From Ilyonectria destructans (taxonomy: Eukaryota; Ascomycota; Sordariomycetes; Hypocreales; Nectriaceae): DNA of 64,000 bases. This document shows positions 35,166-47,600 of this stretch, piece after piece. Position 1 is the stretch's first letter. Each line of letters opens with the position of its first letter. Position numbers and translations under genes: made by a program. Location: the NCBI GenBank assembly GCA_020740775.1, contig JAHEWK010000003.1:2914001-2978000 (forward strand), read 5' to 3'. Under the pieces are notes generated by a model. The model ran no database searches, was not told the DNA's origin, and saw only the letters and a list, made by a program, of their open reading frames with translations.

Positions 35166-36649
35166 TTTGGGTCGGGCCCAACTATGAAGCTAAAGCCACA
35201 ACTGCTCCTGTCAAGAAATACGCATACACCCATATCATGTAATACACCAAGATTCGATTCGATGATGCACTAAGAAAGCGTGGGCCTTCTACGCGGGTCA
35301 TGAGCTTGTTGCTTTTCCCGACGTGGCGTGCTTTACCGACTTCGTGGCGATGTGCAACACCGAGGTTAGTGCTGGAACGCACAGTTGAACGGGGCAGGCA
35401 TCGATGGCAGAGACTAAGCAAAATAAGATAGTAAGTAATGTTTTCATAGTGTCACCGGTCTGCCAGGCGGCTTTTAACATTGTGTCCCTAGCAGGCATGT
35501 CGGCCACCCAGATTCTGGCCCTCGGCTCTACAAATGTCCCGGGGCTAGAGATACTAGCCCAGCCGGTGACATTAAGACGAGTAAGAATGGCAACAAGACT
35601 AAGAAGGACTAGCAAGTCATCCCAAAATCCGAGCACCCTTATGCCAACTATGGACAAGGGCAAGGGCACCTCCAAATTTGCGGAGAGCGCCGCCGAAAAG
35701 AATGCCACACCCGTTAGGCCCGTTAGGTTGATTACATGTGCTTAACACATCGGGTATCAACGTACAGAAACGTACAGAAACATACAGACCAATACCATCG
35801 CTCGTTTGTCATTTCCTCCCAGGTGAACATCAGCATGACGGGTGATTTAGCGTGCCTGGGAAGGGATCTGACCGTGATCCCAAGGTAAGCCCTAAAGAAA
35901 TTAGCATTATCGGGATCTAGTTGAGGCCTTTTTACATGGTCAGGGCATGTTTCTTGCGGAAATAGTCAGGGAGACACTTTTTTTTACGTCGGAATACGAT
36001 GAATGTCTACATACGAGCTCTTCAACAGTTGCTCTTTACAGCGAGGTACGCAAGTGGGTGGAGCAAGCGCCATGAACTAGACAAGGACAACGCGTCCCGG
36101 TCTAAATCAGTTTGACTAAAGACAGAATGGGGTCGGTCTGAGCAAAATCACGCGGCGAGACGGTGAAGAATACAGGGAGAAAAAGCGTAGCGAGCCATTA
36201 AAAGAACACTATTGACCAGAAGATACGATAAGGGGTATGTGTAACCCTGGTCTCCCATGCCGAAAATGAGCCCAAACCAAACCGGACCAGACCAGAAGCA
36301 AGGTCTTGTGATCCCCTGCCGTGCAACAAAGCACAACGAAAGCAAACACCAAGCAAGGATACCTGATACCAAATCCCTGAAAACCCTGGAGTACACAGAT
36401 AACGCAAATACATCGACCACGGCCGTAGCCAGACACGTGTGTCGAGCCCTCCTTTAGAGAGATATCCCAGAAAAGCAACCCGATGCTGATGCCAAATGAT
36501 GCCGGATGAAGCCCGCTGTAGGCCGGCACATTACCCAAAAAAAAATCGCCATTACATGTGGTGTGTTGGTTGTCAAACGCCTTGCCAATGCTCAAACCAA
36601 AGTCATAGTTAAAAGTCAAATCAAACGCCGTGTGCCATTTTCCTTGGTC

Positions 36650-37731
36650 TCATGCCTGGTAGTGACCGAAATAATCGTCAGAAAGCGCCGCGGGCCGCGG
36701 GGTCACGGCTTGAGGGGCTTCCGCTGCGGGGGTGTCGACGGGTGTCAGCGTCAGCCCCAGCCCCAGCGTAGGCTTGCTGGCGCCCATCGTCTTGGAGCGG
36801 GAGTGTGAGGGCACGTAGTTGGCGGTAGCGTCTTCCTCGTCGCTGGAGACGCTGTCCTGGTGGCTGTAGTCGCGGAGGTCCCAGCTGGGCTGCTGGGCGG
36901 CCAGCTGCATGTCGACCATGGCGTCAGCCAGGCAGTCCTCGTGGCACAGCGGCATGATGCGGTAGTTCAGGCTCTCCATGATGCACCGCTCGGTGAGGTT
37001 GAGCTGCTGGTTGGACCACATGCCGCGGCCCCACGCCTTGCAGTAGTAGTGGGAGGGCTCCTGGGGATCCTCGGTGAACTTGACGGCGATGACGAGGGCG
37101 GCGAAGATGATGAGCTCGGGGTTGACCGAGTCGATGTGCAGCTGCTGGCGCTGTTGGAGGAAGGGCGACGGGGGGAGGGTGTGGCGCTTGGAGGAGGAGG
37201 AGAAGTAGTCGGAGAGCAGGGGGCAGGAGAGGCGCCAGCGGCGGGCGAAGCGGGAGTCGAGGCTGTCGAGGATGCAGACGGCGAGGGCGACGGTCTCGAT
37301 GGGGAGGTTCGCGCGGCTGAGGAGAGCCTGTACGAGCGGTACCGAGGCCGTGGCCAGCGAGGCCGACGAGGGAATGAGGTTGACGAGGTGGATGGCGGGG
37401 CCTGTGGGTAACCGGGTTAGACACGGAGTGAGACAGAACAAGGGAGCAGCAGCAGGCTCAATGACGCAGCATCGACGGGTTTGTTGATTAAATGCACCGC
37501 CAGACAGCCAGGCTGCCAGACAAATCTCGACTCACCTCGGAATCGCGCCATCAACGGCTCGCCATCGTTGAGTGTCGTCCGCGGAGACTGTGCGGCCGAC
37601 GAGTTGCGGGAGCTCGGGGGCGGTGTGGGGAGGTTGGACAGCGGGCGGTAGGTGAAGTAGCCTTCGAGGCCGCAATCGCCCTCTTGGTCGGCGTCGACGT
37701 CACCGGAATGCTTAGTATCGCGGCGCATCAT
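36650..37731 (-). CDS. PHO85-type cyclin (PCL family)
   Basis: Two exons (37731..37536, 37401..36650) encode 315 residues; the 134-bp intron has GTGAGT and CCACAG ends and the join reads MARFR/GPAIHLVNLIP. The centre is a cyclin box of the fungal PHO85/PCL type: LPIETVALAVCILDSLDSRF, then PELIIFAALVIAVKFTED, and WSNQQLNLTERCIMESLNYR. The N-terminus (YFTYRPLSNLPTPPPSSRNS) and C-terminus are disordered and rich in Ser, Pro and Thr, with TP and SP sites that could be phosphorylated. It probably activates a PHO85-like kinase; the Pcl5 branch is my best guess but is not certain. Two ATG codons stand in tandem at the start; the first is used here. Confidence 0.83.
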
Positions 37732-37979
37732 GGCGGTTCTCGGGTGTAGCAGCGGTGCTTGGTCGTCCAGTCCTCGGTCCACAGCAGTAGCAGTCGCAGG
37801 GGCTGCTTCTCATGTTTTGGGGCGTTGGTGTGCGTTTTGTTCGGCGTCGTCGTCCACAGGGTGTTGTTGTTGATGATGATGGAGGGGGGGATGGATGAAT
37901 CACGCGAGCACACACACGACAGCAGCCACAGCGACGGATGATGGTTCGGGGATGCAGGAGCAGATGGGGGAGGGAGGAT

Positions 37980-38011
37980 TATATATACAAAGCGGTCGGA
38001 GTGTATATATA
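37980..38011 (-). promoter_or_regulatory. TATA-like elements upstream of the cyclin gene
   Basis: Two TATATATA elements (37980-37987 and 38004-38011) lie 250-280 bp upstream of the cyclin start codon, in a sequence otherwise poor in AT. They are candidate TATA boxes for a regulated promoter with a leader of roughly 200 bp. Confidence 0.4.
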
Positions 38012-38236
38012 GACCGGCCGAGCCAAGGTGCAAGGAGCAAGGTGCAACACGAACGAGCCAGCGAGCGAGCAGGTGGAGTCCCCGGCCCAGGGGGACCTTC
38101 ACCTAAGAATAAGGCTGAGTCGCCGTGCTAACTAGGATGACGCCTGGGCAGCGAGAAGCTACCGGCAAATAGCTCCAGGCCGTATTGGCGGTGGAGGGGA
38201 GCAAGCCCGCTTACCTCTAGTCTTGGTGGCCTGGAC

Positions 38237-38274
38237 GGCCTGGACGGCTCTGGTAGGCCTGGACGGCTCTGGTA
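38237..38274. repeat. Tandem 19-bp duplication
   Basis: Two perfect 19-bp units (GGCCTGGACGGCTCTGGTA), preceded by a partial third unit at 38228-38236. Confidence 0.85.
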
Positions 38275-40139
38275 CCAGGCCTGGTCAGTAATAACAATAG
38301 GTGTGGTGGACGCCCAGCGCCGGGGCCAGGGGCGTGCCAGGGGACCCAGGCCCTGAATTATCGCCAGCGAACGCACCGGAGCGGGCCCCCAGTGCGTCGA
38401 AAGGGGAAACAGAGAGCACCGAATAAGCCGTGGTGTATTCGTGCTTCCGACTACATGAATTGAACTGCCATAACCACCGCGACCACGCAGCGAGAGCGAG
38501 GACAGAACCCCCAAGCAACATAGAGACATAGAGAAGCGGGCGTAACGCTGGGCCGTGGCTGCGGCGTCGCTTGGTTGCCGCCTCGGGAGCTTGTGAGAGT
38601 GACATGCTGCCCTCCTCTACGCAGTGAAGCCCGCTGATTTTCCCTCCTCCCCCCCCGTTCCCTTTGGTTTCAGCCGTGCCTGGCTGTGCTCTGTTGGCGT
38701 TCTTTTTTTTTTGTGCACGGGTGTCAGACAAACAGGAACAGGACAAGACACCAAGCATCAAGGAGCCAACAGAGTCCACTCCAGTGGAGCTTTGCGAGTG
38801 GCAAACAAACAAAATGGATCGGGGACGGCCGATGCGTCGCTCACAACACGAGCAACAATCGGTAGATGCAATGCAGGTTCTGGGATGCCAGGGGTTGATG
38901 GATGATCCGACGACGGCATAAACCCCAGCATTTCCTTGTCCAATACCTGTATCACCGCGATGACGCCCAGGCCCTAAATCACATAATCACATATGTCTCG
39001 CGCTCTCTCTCAGCCTCTAGCCGAAACCGAAACCTGGTTTAATTGGCTTTGCTCTGCGTTGTGAAGCGTGAGGTGGCGGCTGACTGCTGACTTTGGCTTG
39101 TCGTCGCTCGATCCCGTGACGGCGCCCAAAACCCAATCTTTGAGACCCAAATGGCTTGGGCTGATGGATGTGGCCTGGGCCTCTCGGGAACACCCTACGG
39201 CGAACTAACAATTCACCTTCGTGAGTCGTGTCTGTGCGATTCAAGAAGCTGTCCGGAACGGGAGAAACGTGGGAGAGTGTGGCGGTCATCCGACGTCTTT
39301 CCTACTCTGTCGGCGCGCCGTTGTCCGGACGGAGTCTTGACTGCAACATTGGCAGCCACATGGTCAGACACAATAAGATCTCCTGCAATACGAACAGATG
39401 ATGGGCATGCGAGTGCAGCGAAACGCCGGTTCCACAGGTTTCCCGGTTCCTGGCTAATTGGAAAGGGTGATTCACAGGAGTACTGTACGTCAACGGCGCG
39501 GATCCCGTAGATCTCTCCAGACCGCAGTAGGACATTGAGCACACGATCGACTTTGCCAAATGCCACAGACGCCTCACAGCCGCGGCCCCCTGGAAGAGAA
39601 GAAAAGAAGACGAGACCGGACGCCTCTGTTTTCCTTTGCACAAACACCAACCCGGTTGTTCTCTCAAAGCCGGGCATCAGAAGGTCGGCACATCACCTCA
39701 CTCACTCCACCCACCCCGGCGGCAGCTGGGCCGGGAAGTCTCATGGCCGTGTCTCCGGATCCAATGCATATGCACATGCAGGCGCCCGCCTGTCTCGGAA
39801 CCTCGAACTCTGTCCGTGGGTGGACGACGGACGACGGAAGTGGTGGGATGCCTATTGGCGGTGAAACAGCCTCATTAGTGCACTCCCCTTGACATGTGCA
39901 TTCCTGCATCACGCATCAACACGTTAATTACCCGGATTTTTTTAATTTGGGCGCTCTCTGGCAGTTCGGTCCCGGCTGGCTGGAGTTGGGTTGGACCTGG
40001 AAGAGACCTGGAAGAGTCTAACTTTGGCGACACTGCCCCATCGGCTCGATCTGAGTGCGAGACAGCTTCTGTGGTCCGCCGCGGCGATTCGCCAGATGGA
40101 CGCCACGACCCTCGTTTCTTTTTCCAGTCAGTCGATGGC

Positions 40140-40152
40140 TTTTTTTTTTTTT
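40140..40152. repeat. Poly-T tract
   Basis: Thirteen consecutive T residues in a GC-rich context. No Pol III gene was found upstream on the plus strand, so it is not assigned as a terminator. Confidence 0.8.
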
Positions 40153-42862
40153 AGAGCATGCACAGCATAGATGGTGTGTGCAGTGACGGACCATGGGCTC
40201 GTGGGGACTAGAGGTCATAATTGAGTCGGGGGGTAGTACAAAGTTCAATGCGAGTCCAGACACCCACCATCACCACATCATTCGGGGATTTTTCCTTCAC
40301 CCACAAGTCCAATCGAGATGTGCACGCAACTAGTCGAACGTCGTATTCTGCACAAGTCGCGTGCTTGACGGTGCTTCCGCGTACGTAACCCTCGAGTGGA
40401 GTCGCCAGGCGCGGCAAGGCAACTTGAGCCGAGCACATCGCCGAAGGGGGCCCCTTTAAATGGCTGAGGTGGCTCTCCTTCGTACCGACGCTCCCCTCGC
40501 ATTGATGCCCACAATTATGGAGGATTGGATCGCCTCACCAGCAGGACTGAGCACTCGGGTTCGGAGCGGACATGTACTTGGCACCGCCGCCCCGAGCCTG
40601 AAGCCCTTCTCGGGGGGTGGCAGGGAGATTGGGAGCTCCAGCTGGACGCAGCTGAGGCTGACTTGGATTCGCGGGCGTGGAGATCAACTGGAGAATGCCC
40701 CGGAGGCTTGAAGCTAGCGTCGCCTGTGCAACGCCAGCGCTCCATCACGTCTTCCGAACAAGAGGCCCGACCTAACCGTCGCGCCGTGCAAAGTTCGCAT
40801 GGGGCGGCTGGGATGGGCGATCTGGCCAAGATCGAGCTGGTAGGGGTCAGACGAGGCCTGAGCTCCTTGGTGGGATTTACCGGTGGATGTCACCATCTGC
40901 TTGCTATTGCCTGGTTGTTGCTCTCAAGACTCCTACGTAATTTAGGTAGGGAGCACAAATGTCAGCAAATACTACCACGTACCTACATGTGCACACAAGG
41001 CGACGCCCTTGTTACCTCGGCCTAAGACCAGCATTGTCCAATATCCGACACCTCGCCTGACGTCACTCGCACCGTCTATTATTATTTCTTCGACAGAGCA
41101 CGGAGCAATTGGCCCTTCCCTCTTTCGTCCTGAATAGCTCCGCCTGTTCGTTTGCCAGCGGCCGCGGTTCGTCGACCGTGGGTAGTACAAGGACAGCGCA
41201 GTGGGTAATGAGCCGCACCAGGTCCAAGACCCTGACGATGCGCTAACAACCCAATTCCGTCAATTTACTTCACCTCACCGCCGCCGCAATGCTACTCCGT
41301 GCTGCTATGTTTGGTACAGGCCCGCCCAGGGAACCACCCGTCGCCCACGTTCCCAGGCCTGCGCAGTGGGACTGGCACCAGAAGACGCCAGGCCACCGTA
41401 AAGATGCAGGGTCGGAGGCGTGGCTGGGCCCTGCACGAATCGGCTCCTCAGTCTAATGTCGTCCCCTGTCCTCGAGCCGCGTCGGAAGCCATCATGGCGG
41501 CGCTGACTTGTCCACGTTTGGCTGCAGTGAGAGCAAGGCATTCAGCATTCAGCTCCCCTGGTCTCGCTGAACGTGCTACGTATTTCCCTCAAATGCAGAG
41601 AGTCTTGGCACCCGAGGCACGGACCCGGCAGGCTTGTACACGCGTATACACAATATTTGGCCTAGACGAGCCATGACATTGTGATGAGCACTCGATGAAC
41701 ACGGATGAGCGCTGATGAACAACATTCAAGGTGTGTGAACATACATCCAAGATAGACTCGGATTGTCGTTGGCCAAGCAGGCAGTCACGTCAATTAGCAT
41801 TGCGGGGTTGTCGATCTGGTGCGTGACGATCACTTGGCAACCAGTGACGGGTGCAAACATCCAGACAAGTATCGATTGACTAGGGTTATTCCATGGAAGT
41901 TGCTCACGGTGATGGATGATGGGTGTTGAGCAACCCGATTCGATGACGAAGTCTCTTACGACTTTGCGGAATGCGCAACGGAAACCCCGACGGCAATCGT
42001 CCGCCAGAAGGATAAGCAGACATTCCTTTGACGTTCTCGACGTCGTTTGATCGCTCTGACGTCTATTTTGTGGGCCTTGGACGCCCATTGTGAAAATCCG
42101 GACGCTGTTCCAATTGTTACTAAGTCGTTCCCGGATGTTAAATGAGCTCTCGGCCACACTACACAGGACCCGGCTTTATGGCAAGCCGAGGATGGCTGAG
42201 GCTAGAACGCACCAAGGCAATGGTCGCATCTAGATGCAGCACGCGAGATTCACTCATTAGCAGAGCCATTGACCGTTGGGAACATAACAAGGTTAGGTTC
42301 GATTCCTAACAGCGCTATTGGTATCTTCGTTGCGTGACTCAGTGCCATGGTCGAGGTCGTCTTTGGCAGATGTCGCCACTTAAAGTTTCCATAGAGTATT
42401 TACCTGTCATCTAACAGGAGTCGAGTTGGGCAGCGGACAATAGCACGAATGTTGTTTTCTCCAGCACCGGTCAGTAGTCGCGCGCAATCCCTCCGACTTC
42501 GTGACGGTGCGCAGCTCTAGGCCATTCCTGTGGTGGAGAAGACGGAGAAGACACTCACATGCTTCGGATTGAGATCTCATGGCTGTCACTCGATGGTGGC
42601 AGTTTATATCACCTTTCTCACTTCCTGATGCATCGTGGTGCACAACTGCCCCTAACAATGGAGCTACACGGCGAACTCATCCCACTGGAGCTCATTTCAA
42701 ACATAGAGTAGGCTGGTAGACCCCTTTGCAGCTGAAATACACAGAGGATAAACTACACAGTATTGCGGTTATGCTCTCATAATACGTCTTTATAGAATTG
42801 AGGAGAATACAGTACACAGTTAAGTATCTCATCTACATCAACAGCCATCGCATCCTCAAGGC

Positions 42863-43777
42863 TCACGGGCTCAAGCGCTGCGTCTTCCACTCATCATTCT
42901 CACCGTCCCTCTCATACACAAACCGATCGTGAAGCCTGCTCTCCCTCCCCTGCCAGAACTCGATGCGGTCCGGCACAATCCTCAACCCGCCCCAGAACTC
43001 AGGCACGGGGATCTCGTCGGTCCCGTCGAAGCGCTCCTCCACCTCGCGCACCCAGCCCTCGAGCTGCGTGCGGCCGTCGTCGCCGTCGGCTCCCTGCGGC
43101 TCCAGCACCTGGCTCTGGCGGCTCGCCCAGGCGCCGATGCGGCTTCCGCGTGCCCGCGTAGAGTAGTACGCCTGGCTCTCCTCGCGGGTCACGCGCTCGA
43201 CGCGGCCCTCGACGTGGACCTGGCGCTGCAGGGCCTCCCAGAAGAAGAGCAGGGCGGCGCGCGGGTTGGAGGCGATGTCGCCGGCCTTGCGCGAGGTGCC
43301 GAGGTTGGTGTAGACGACGAAGCCCCGCGCGTCCAGCTCCTTGAGGTAGACGGTGCGCGACGAGATGCGGCCCGACGGCAGCGACGCCGTGGACAGCGTG
43401 CAAGCCTCTGGGTGCGCGACGCCCGAGCCGGGCTTGTGGGCTTGCGAGAACCAGGCGTGGTACTGCGTGATGGGCGAGGCGTCAAGGTCGGCGCGGACGA
43501 GCGTGCCCTTTGTGAATTGATCGGCCTGCCCGTTGGTGTTGGAACCCGCGGGGGCGACTAAGGAACCGGGCAGTTAGCATTTTACAGAGTGCCAGCAGAT
43601 TCAGCCAAGAAGTCAGCCACGTCGCATCTTGTATGTCATCCAAGGGACAACGTGTGATACTCGTCGACACGGCGTGCCAGGGTCGGATCGCGGGGGAGGG
43701 GTAAATCCACGGCCCAGCCATGGGTCGCGCCACGTACAAATCAGCTTGGAAGTCTCAGGAGGCGGGTGCAGAGCCAT
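42863..43777 (-). CDS. PDX3: Pyridoxamine 5'-phosphate oxidase
   Basis: Two exons encode 244 residues: 43777..43738 (13 codons) and 43557..42863, split by a 180-bp intron. The join gives SKLIFAPAGSNTNGQADQFT, which matches the N-terminal strap of fungal enzymes. The full PdxH fold follows: ADLDASPITQYHAWFSQA, RISSRTVYLKELDARGFVVY with the FMN-binding RxVxLK pattern, NPRAALLFFWEALQRQVHVE, SRIGAWASRQSQVL, and the C-terminal dimerisation domain FWGGLRIVPDRIEFWQGRES ending in WKTQRLSP. The enzyme oxidises pyridoxine or pyridoxamine phosphate to pyridoxal phosphate with FMN. Length fits the family. Its 3' end lies at the edge of the gene-poor stretch. Confidence 0.94.
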
Positions 43778-44683
43778 TCTCGCGGTTGACAGGAGGCAGT
43801 TCCTAAGCGTCTGGCGCATTGACTACTTGCAAGAGTCAGAGGGAAATACGCCGGCCTTGGTGCAAAGGAGCGACTTATAAGTTGAAGAGTCACCGAGTAC
43901 ATAAAGTTGCCTCATGTCGTCCTACATGGTGGGGTGACCGATTTTACAGGCCCGACGTATGCGGTTTAGCGCCCTGGCTGCTCCGAGTTGACGTCAAAGA
44001 TAATTACACATGTGCGGCCGAAAGGATCATTTCCAAGTGTAACGTGGAGGATGTTAATATATTAAAATACAGAAAAGTTCTCTCGTGTATCTGTAGAGCA
44101 ATCGAGCGGGCACATGATCCTGTAGCTTTAACACATTGCTGTGGCCAACACACAAACATCACAGCCAGTGTCTCGCCATGATCGATGAGTCTCCGCTGTC
44201 ATGATCCACCCACTGCCACGTTAAAACGGCCCAGACACTGACGGCGCATTCTTCATGACAAGACATAAGATTGTACCAATTCAGAGCACATAAATTGACA
44301 TGGCCTCGTTTCAGTCTTAGTTCAAAAGCGGCAGCTCATGTCCCTGGTGCAACCCATCCATCGGGTGACACCGTCCTCAAGCAGAGCGGTCTGACAACCT
44401 GACATTCACGTCACGACAGGAGACACACACAACTCACACAACACACATACACGCAACACACGTAACACACGCAAATTAAACACATAATATATACAATCTA
44501 TACATACATATACGTATACGACAACGTGAGTCGTCGGGTTTACACATCTATACTCATAATACGTGCACCAGGCATTTAACCTCATGATGAAAATACTTGC
44601 TAAGCACCGCCATATCTATCCAGCCAAATACAAACTTCTCTCAATTCCATATTGATGACTTTTCGTTTTCCAAAACATCCAAT
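43778..44683. other. Intergenic region
   Basis: This 0.9-kb stretch runs from the PDX3 promoter to the 3' end of URA2. It holds a CA-rich low-complexity tract (about 44411-44520). No gene was recognised. Confidence 0.5.
44411..44520. repeat. CA- and TA-rich low-complexity tract
   Basis: An imperfect series of CACA units shading into ATACATATACG steps, in the 3' flank of URA2 (minus-strand reading GT-rich). It may lie within the transcript's 3' end or just past it. Confidence 0.7.
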
Positions 44684-47600
44684 CTAAGAATCCCCCAGCA
44701 CCAACGCCAACAGGGCCATGCGGCAGTAAAGCCCATATCGCATCTAGACATTGTTAGTTTTGTTTCGTACAAGTAACCAAGGAAACTTACCTGGCGGAAA
44801 TAGGCTGCGCGCTGGTCGAAGTCGACCTCCTCGGCAACTTCCTCGTTGCGGGGAAGGGGATGCATAACCACCATCGAGCCCTTGGCGTGCTTAAGGGCGG
44901 CGTTGTCCACGCGGTACGAGTTCTTGACGCGCTCGTACTCCTCCTCGCTGGGGAAGCGCTCCTTCTGGACACGAGTGCAGTAGAGAACATCGCTGCGAGC
45001 CAGAATCTCGGGAGTCAGGCTCTCGGACTCGCACAGGAGCTGACCAGAGGCAACTAGCTGCTCCCGAACCTTGGGGGGCAACTGGAGGCTCTTGGGAGCA
45101 ACCAGCTGGACCTGGACCTGGTAGTGACGGAGCAGGTACACCAGGGAGTGGACGGGTCTTCCGTACAGGAGATCACCCAGGAAGGTAATGGTGAGTCCCT
45201 GGACCGTACCAAGCTCCTCGCGGATGGTGAAGAGGTCAAGGAACGCCTGAGTGGGGTGCTCCTTGCTACCGTTGCCAGCGTTGATCACAGGCACCGGGCT
45301 GTACTTCTGGGCCACGTGAACACTGTTCTCGTCGGGGTGGCGGACAACAACGGCATCACCGTAGCAGGCCAGAGTTCGGATGGTGTCCTGCAGGGACTCT
45401 CCCTTCTGGACAGACGAGTTCGATGTCGAAACGTTGATGGTTCGTCCACCCAGACGCTGCATAGCAGCGTCGAACGAGGCCGAGGTGCGGGTCGACGGCT
45501 CGTAGAAGAGCGTAGCAAGAACACGGCCTCGGAGGATGTTAAGGACACCCTCGCGCTGGACGCCGAGGCGCATCTCCTGAGCCACGGTGAAGAGCAGGTG
45601 CAGATCGGCACGAGTGTACGACTTGACCGACAACACATGGGTGTTCTTGAACGACGAGGGTCGCGAAAGCAGCTGGTGAATCGACGAGTTGACAAGAGGC
45701 TGCAGCGATGGGGCAAGCTCATCCACGGCAGCAGAACCCTCGGCAAGTCGAAGGCGGTTCATGGGCTTGATTCCACCCAGCATAGAGAGACGACGAGTCT
45801 GGGGGGACTCGGTGGTCTGCGCGATGGAAGCGACCGTCGGCTTGATAGGCGGGGACATGGGGGGGATCAGGTGCGAGGACATATCCTTGCCCAGGGGTCC
45901 GACCTGTAGAACCTCGCCGTCCAGGCAGACGGTGGTGTTCTGGAATGTGACGCGTTGGATGGAGGCACGCATGTCACGGCCCTGGAAAGGCGACCAGGCG
46001 GAGCCAGAGGCGACGGTGTAGGGGCGGTCAATCTCGGCCTCGATGGTAGTACCAACCTGCTCATGGAGCTCAAAGATCTCCATGGGGTTGGTGTAGAGGC
46101 GAGTCTTGATGTCGTCAACCGTCAGCTTGCCCTCGGCAACCGAGGTCAGCAGCAGAGGCAGAGCGTCGGCGATGCCCATCGAGGGATCGGCCTTGTGGCC
46201 CAGAGAGGTCGCGAGCTGGTAGGGCAGAGAACCGATCGAGAAGACATCGATGGTACTCATGTGCTCCCAGAGAGCGTCCTGGTCGGCCTGAGTGGGCAGG
46301 CGGTCACAGTTGGGGAAGTCCTTCTGCGAGAGGTACAAGGAGTAGATGGAAACATCGCAAGTAACCTGCAGACCCTTCGCCTTGCTGAGGGCAATAAGCT
46401 TGATATCATCCTTGTTGCTGATGGAGGTGACGTGGATACGACGGTTGTGCAGGCTGGCCAGGAGGAGAATCGAGGCCAGGTCAGTCAGCTTGGCATCGGT
46501 CACGATAGGTTTGTGAACGGGCCAGGCATCAAAGTGAGCAGTGACGGCCGCAACCTTGCTGATGTTACCAGATAGGTGGTTGAAGGGGATGAAGAGCGAG
46601 CCAACTTCTCCAGTGACATGGCTGATCTGGTCAGCGTTGTCCGAGGTAGCCGAGACAGAGAAGTTGTAGTCGCAGAAGCCACCACGCTTGGAGTTCTGCT
46701 GGGCAGTGCTTAGGGTGATGGCATCGGTGATGGATCCATCCAGACCCAGGGGCATGACGCGGATCATGCTGAAACCAGCCGAGATAGAGGCCTTGGTGAC
46801 GGTCTGTAGATCATGGCTGTCAGCGGAGACGATACCAGGGACAAACGCCGCAATGTTGATGAGTCCGGGAAGGACAATGGTGCGGTGGCTAGTCTGGTAA
46901 TCGCGCTTGGAGACCTCCAACTCGAAGTGGCGGGCAATGGCCTCGACGAGAATCTTGGCGTTCTTGACGTTGGTGACAAGAGGAATCTGGTAGTCCACGG
47001 CCATACGTCGAGTCTGGTAACCCTTGCTCATGTAGTTGGCAGGTCGTCGGTACTTGTTGTTGGAAGGCAGGTTGATGTACAGATCGATGGTGTTCTTGGC
47101 CAGATGCTGAGTGAGCGAGAACTCAGAGTTGGTATCCTCCTCCTTGCCCAGAACCTCGAGGTACTGAACCGGAATGCCGTGCTCCTGGAGGAAATCGGCG
47201 GTACCAGAGGTGGCGAACAGCTTGTAGCCAATCTTCTCCAGCTTCTGGACGGCCGGAAGCATCTCCTTCTTGTCCTTGTAAGAACCAATGGAGAGAAGAA
47301 TGTTCTTCTTGGGAATCTTGAAGCCGGTCGACATGAGAGCCTTAAGGTAGGCCTCGTTCTTGTCGACACCGAAGCAAGCAACCTCACCAGTAGAAGCCAT
47401 CTCGACACCCAGGACGGGATCGGCACCTGAGAGACGAGAGAAACTGAACTGGGGGACCTTGACACCGACACAGTCGGGAGCGAGGTCGGTAGGAGGGTAC
47501 TCCTGGAAAGGCTGGCCCATGATGGCCTTGGTGGCCATCTCGATCAAGTCAACACCCATAACCTTGGACACGAAGGGGAAAGATCGAGAGGCACGGACGT

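Larger units (their letters stand above)
34476..36649. other. Gene-poor region with relic and AT-rich block
   Basis: Apart from the membrane-protein relic at 34616-35017 and the AT-rich block at 35031-35165, no gene was recognised. A minus-strand open frame over 35298-35708 has several hydrophobic stretches but no ATG at its start and no similarity I recognise; it may be another remnant. The region ends downstream of the cyclin gene, whose stop is at 36650. Confidence 0.5.
37732..42862. other. Long gene-poor region
   Basis: About 5.1 kb without a convincing gene. The first 400 bp are the cyclin promoter. Beyond that the sequence is GC-rich and carries many overlapping open frames on both strands, none with a recognisable product. 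Simple repeats include a 19-bp tandem duplication (38237-38274) and a run of 13 T (40140-40152). A tRNA-like box B occurs at 42296-42306, but it has no matching acceptor or anticodon arm. The region may hold regulatory sequence or non-coding RNA. Confidence 0.5.

Noticed and set aside
35298..35708. Minus-strand open frame with hydrophobic stretches
   Set aside because: It has no ATG at its start and no recognisable family. It may be a remnant, but the evidence is too thin for a gene call.
39535..39892. Three overlapping plus-strand open frames of 80-110 codons
   Set aside because: Overlap of three frames in GC-rich sequence points to chance; no product is recognisable.
42238..42317. tRNA-like sequence with a perfect B box (GGTTCGATTCC) and a D-arm-like CTCATTAGCAGAG
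   Set aside because: The T-arm folds, but the acceptor ends do not pair well and no seven-base anticodon loop with a paired stem can be drawn. It is at best a tRNA relic.
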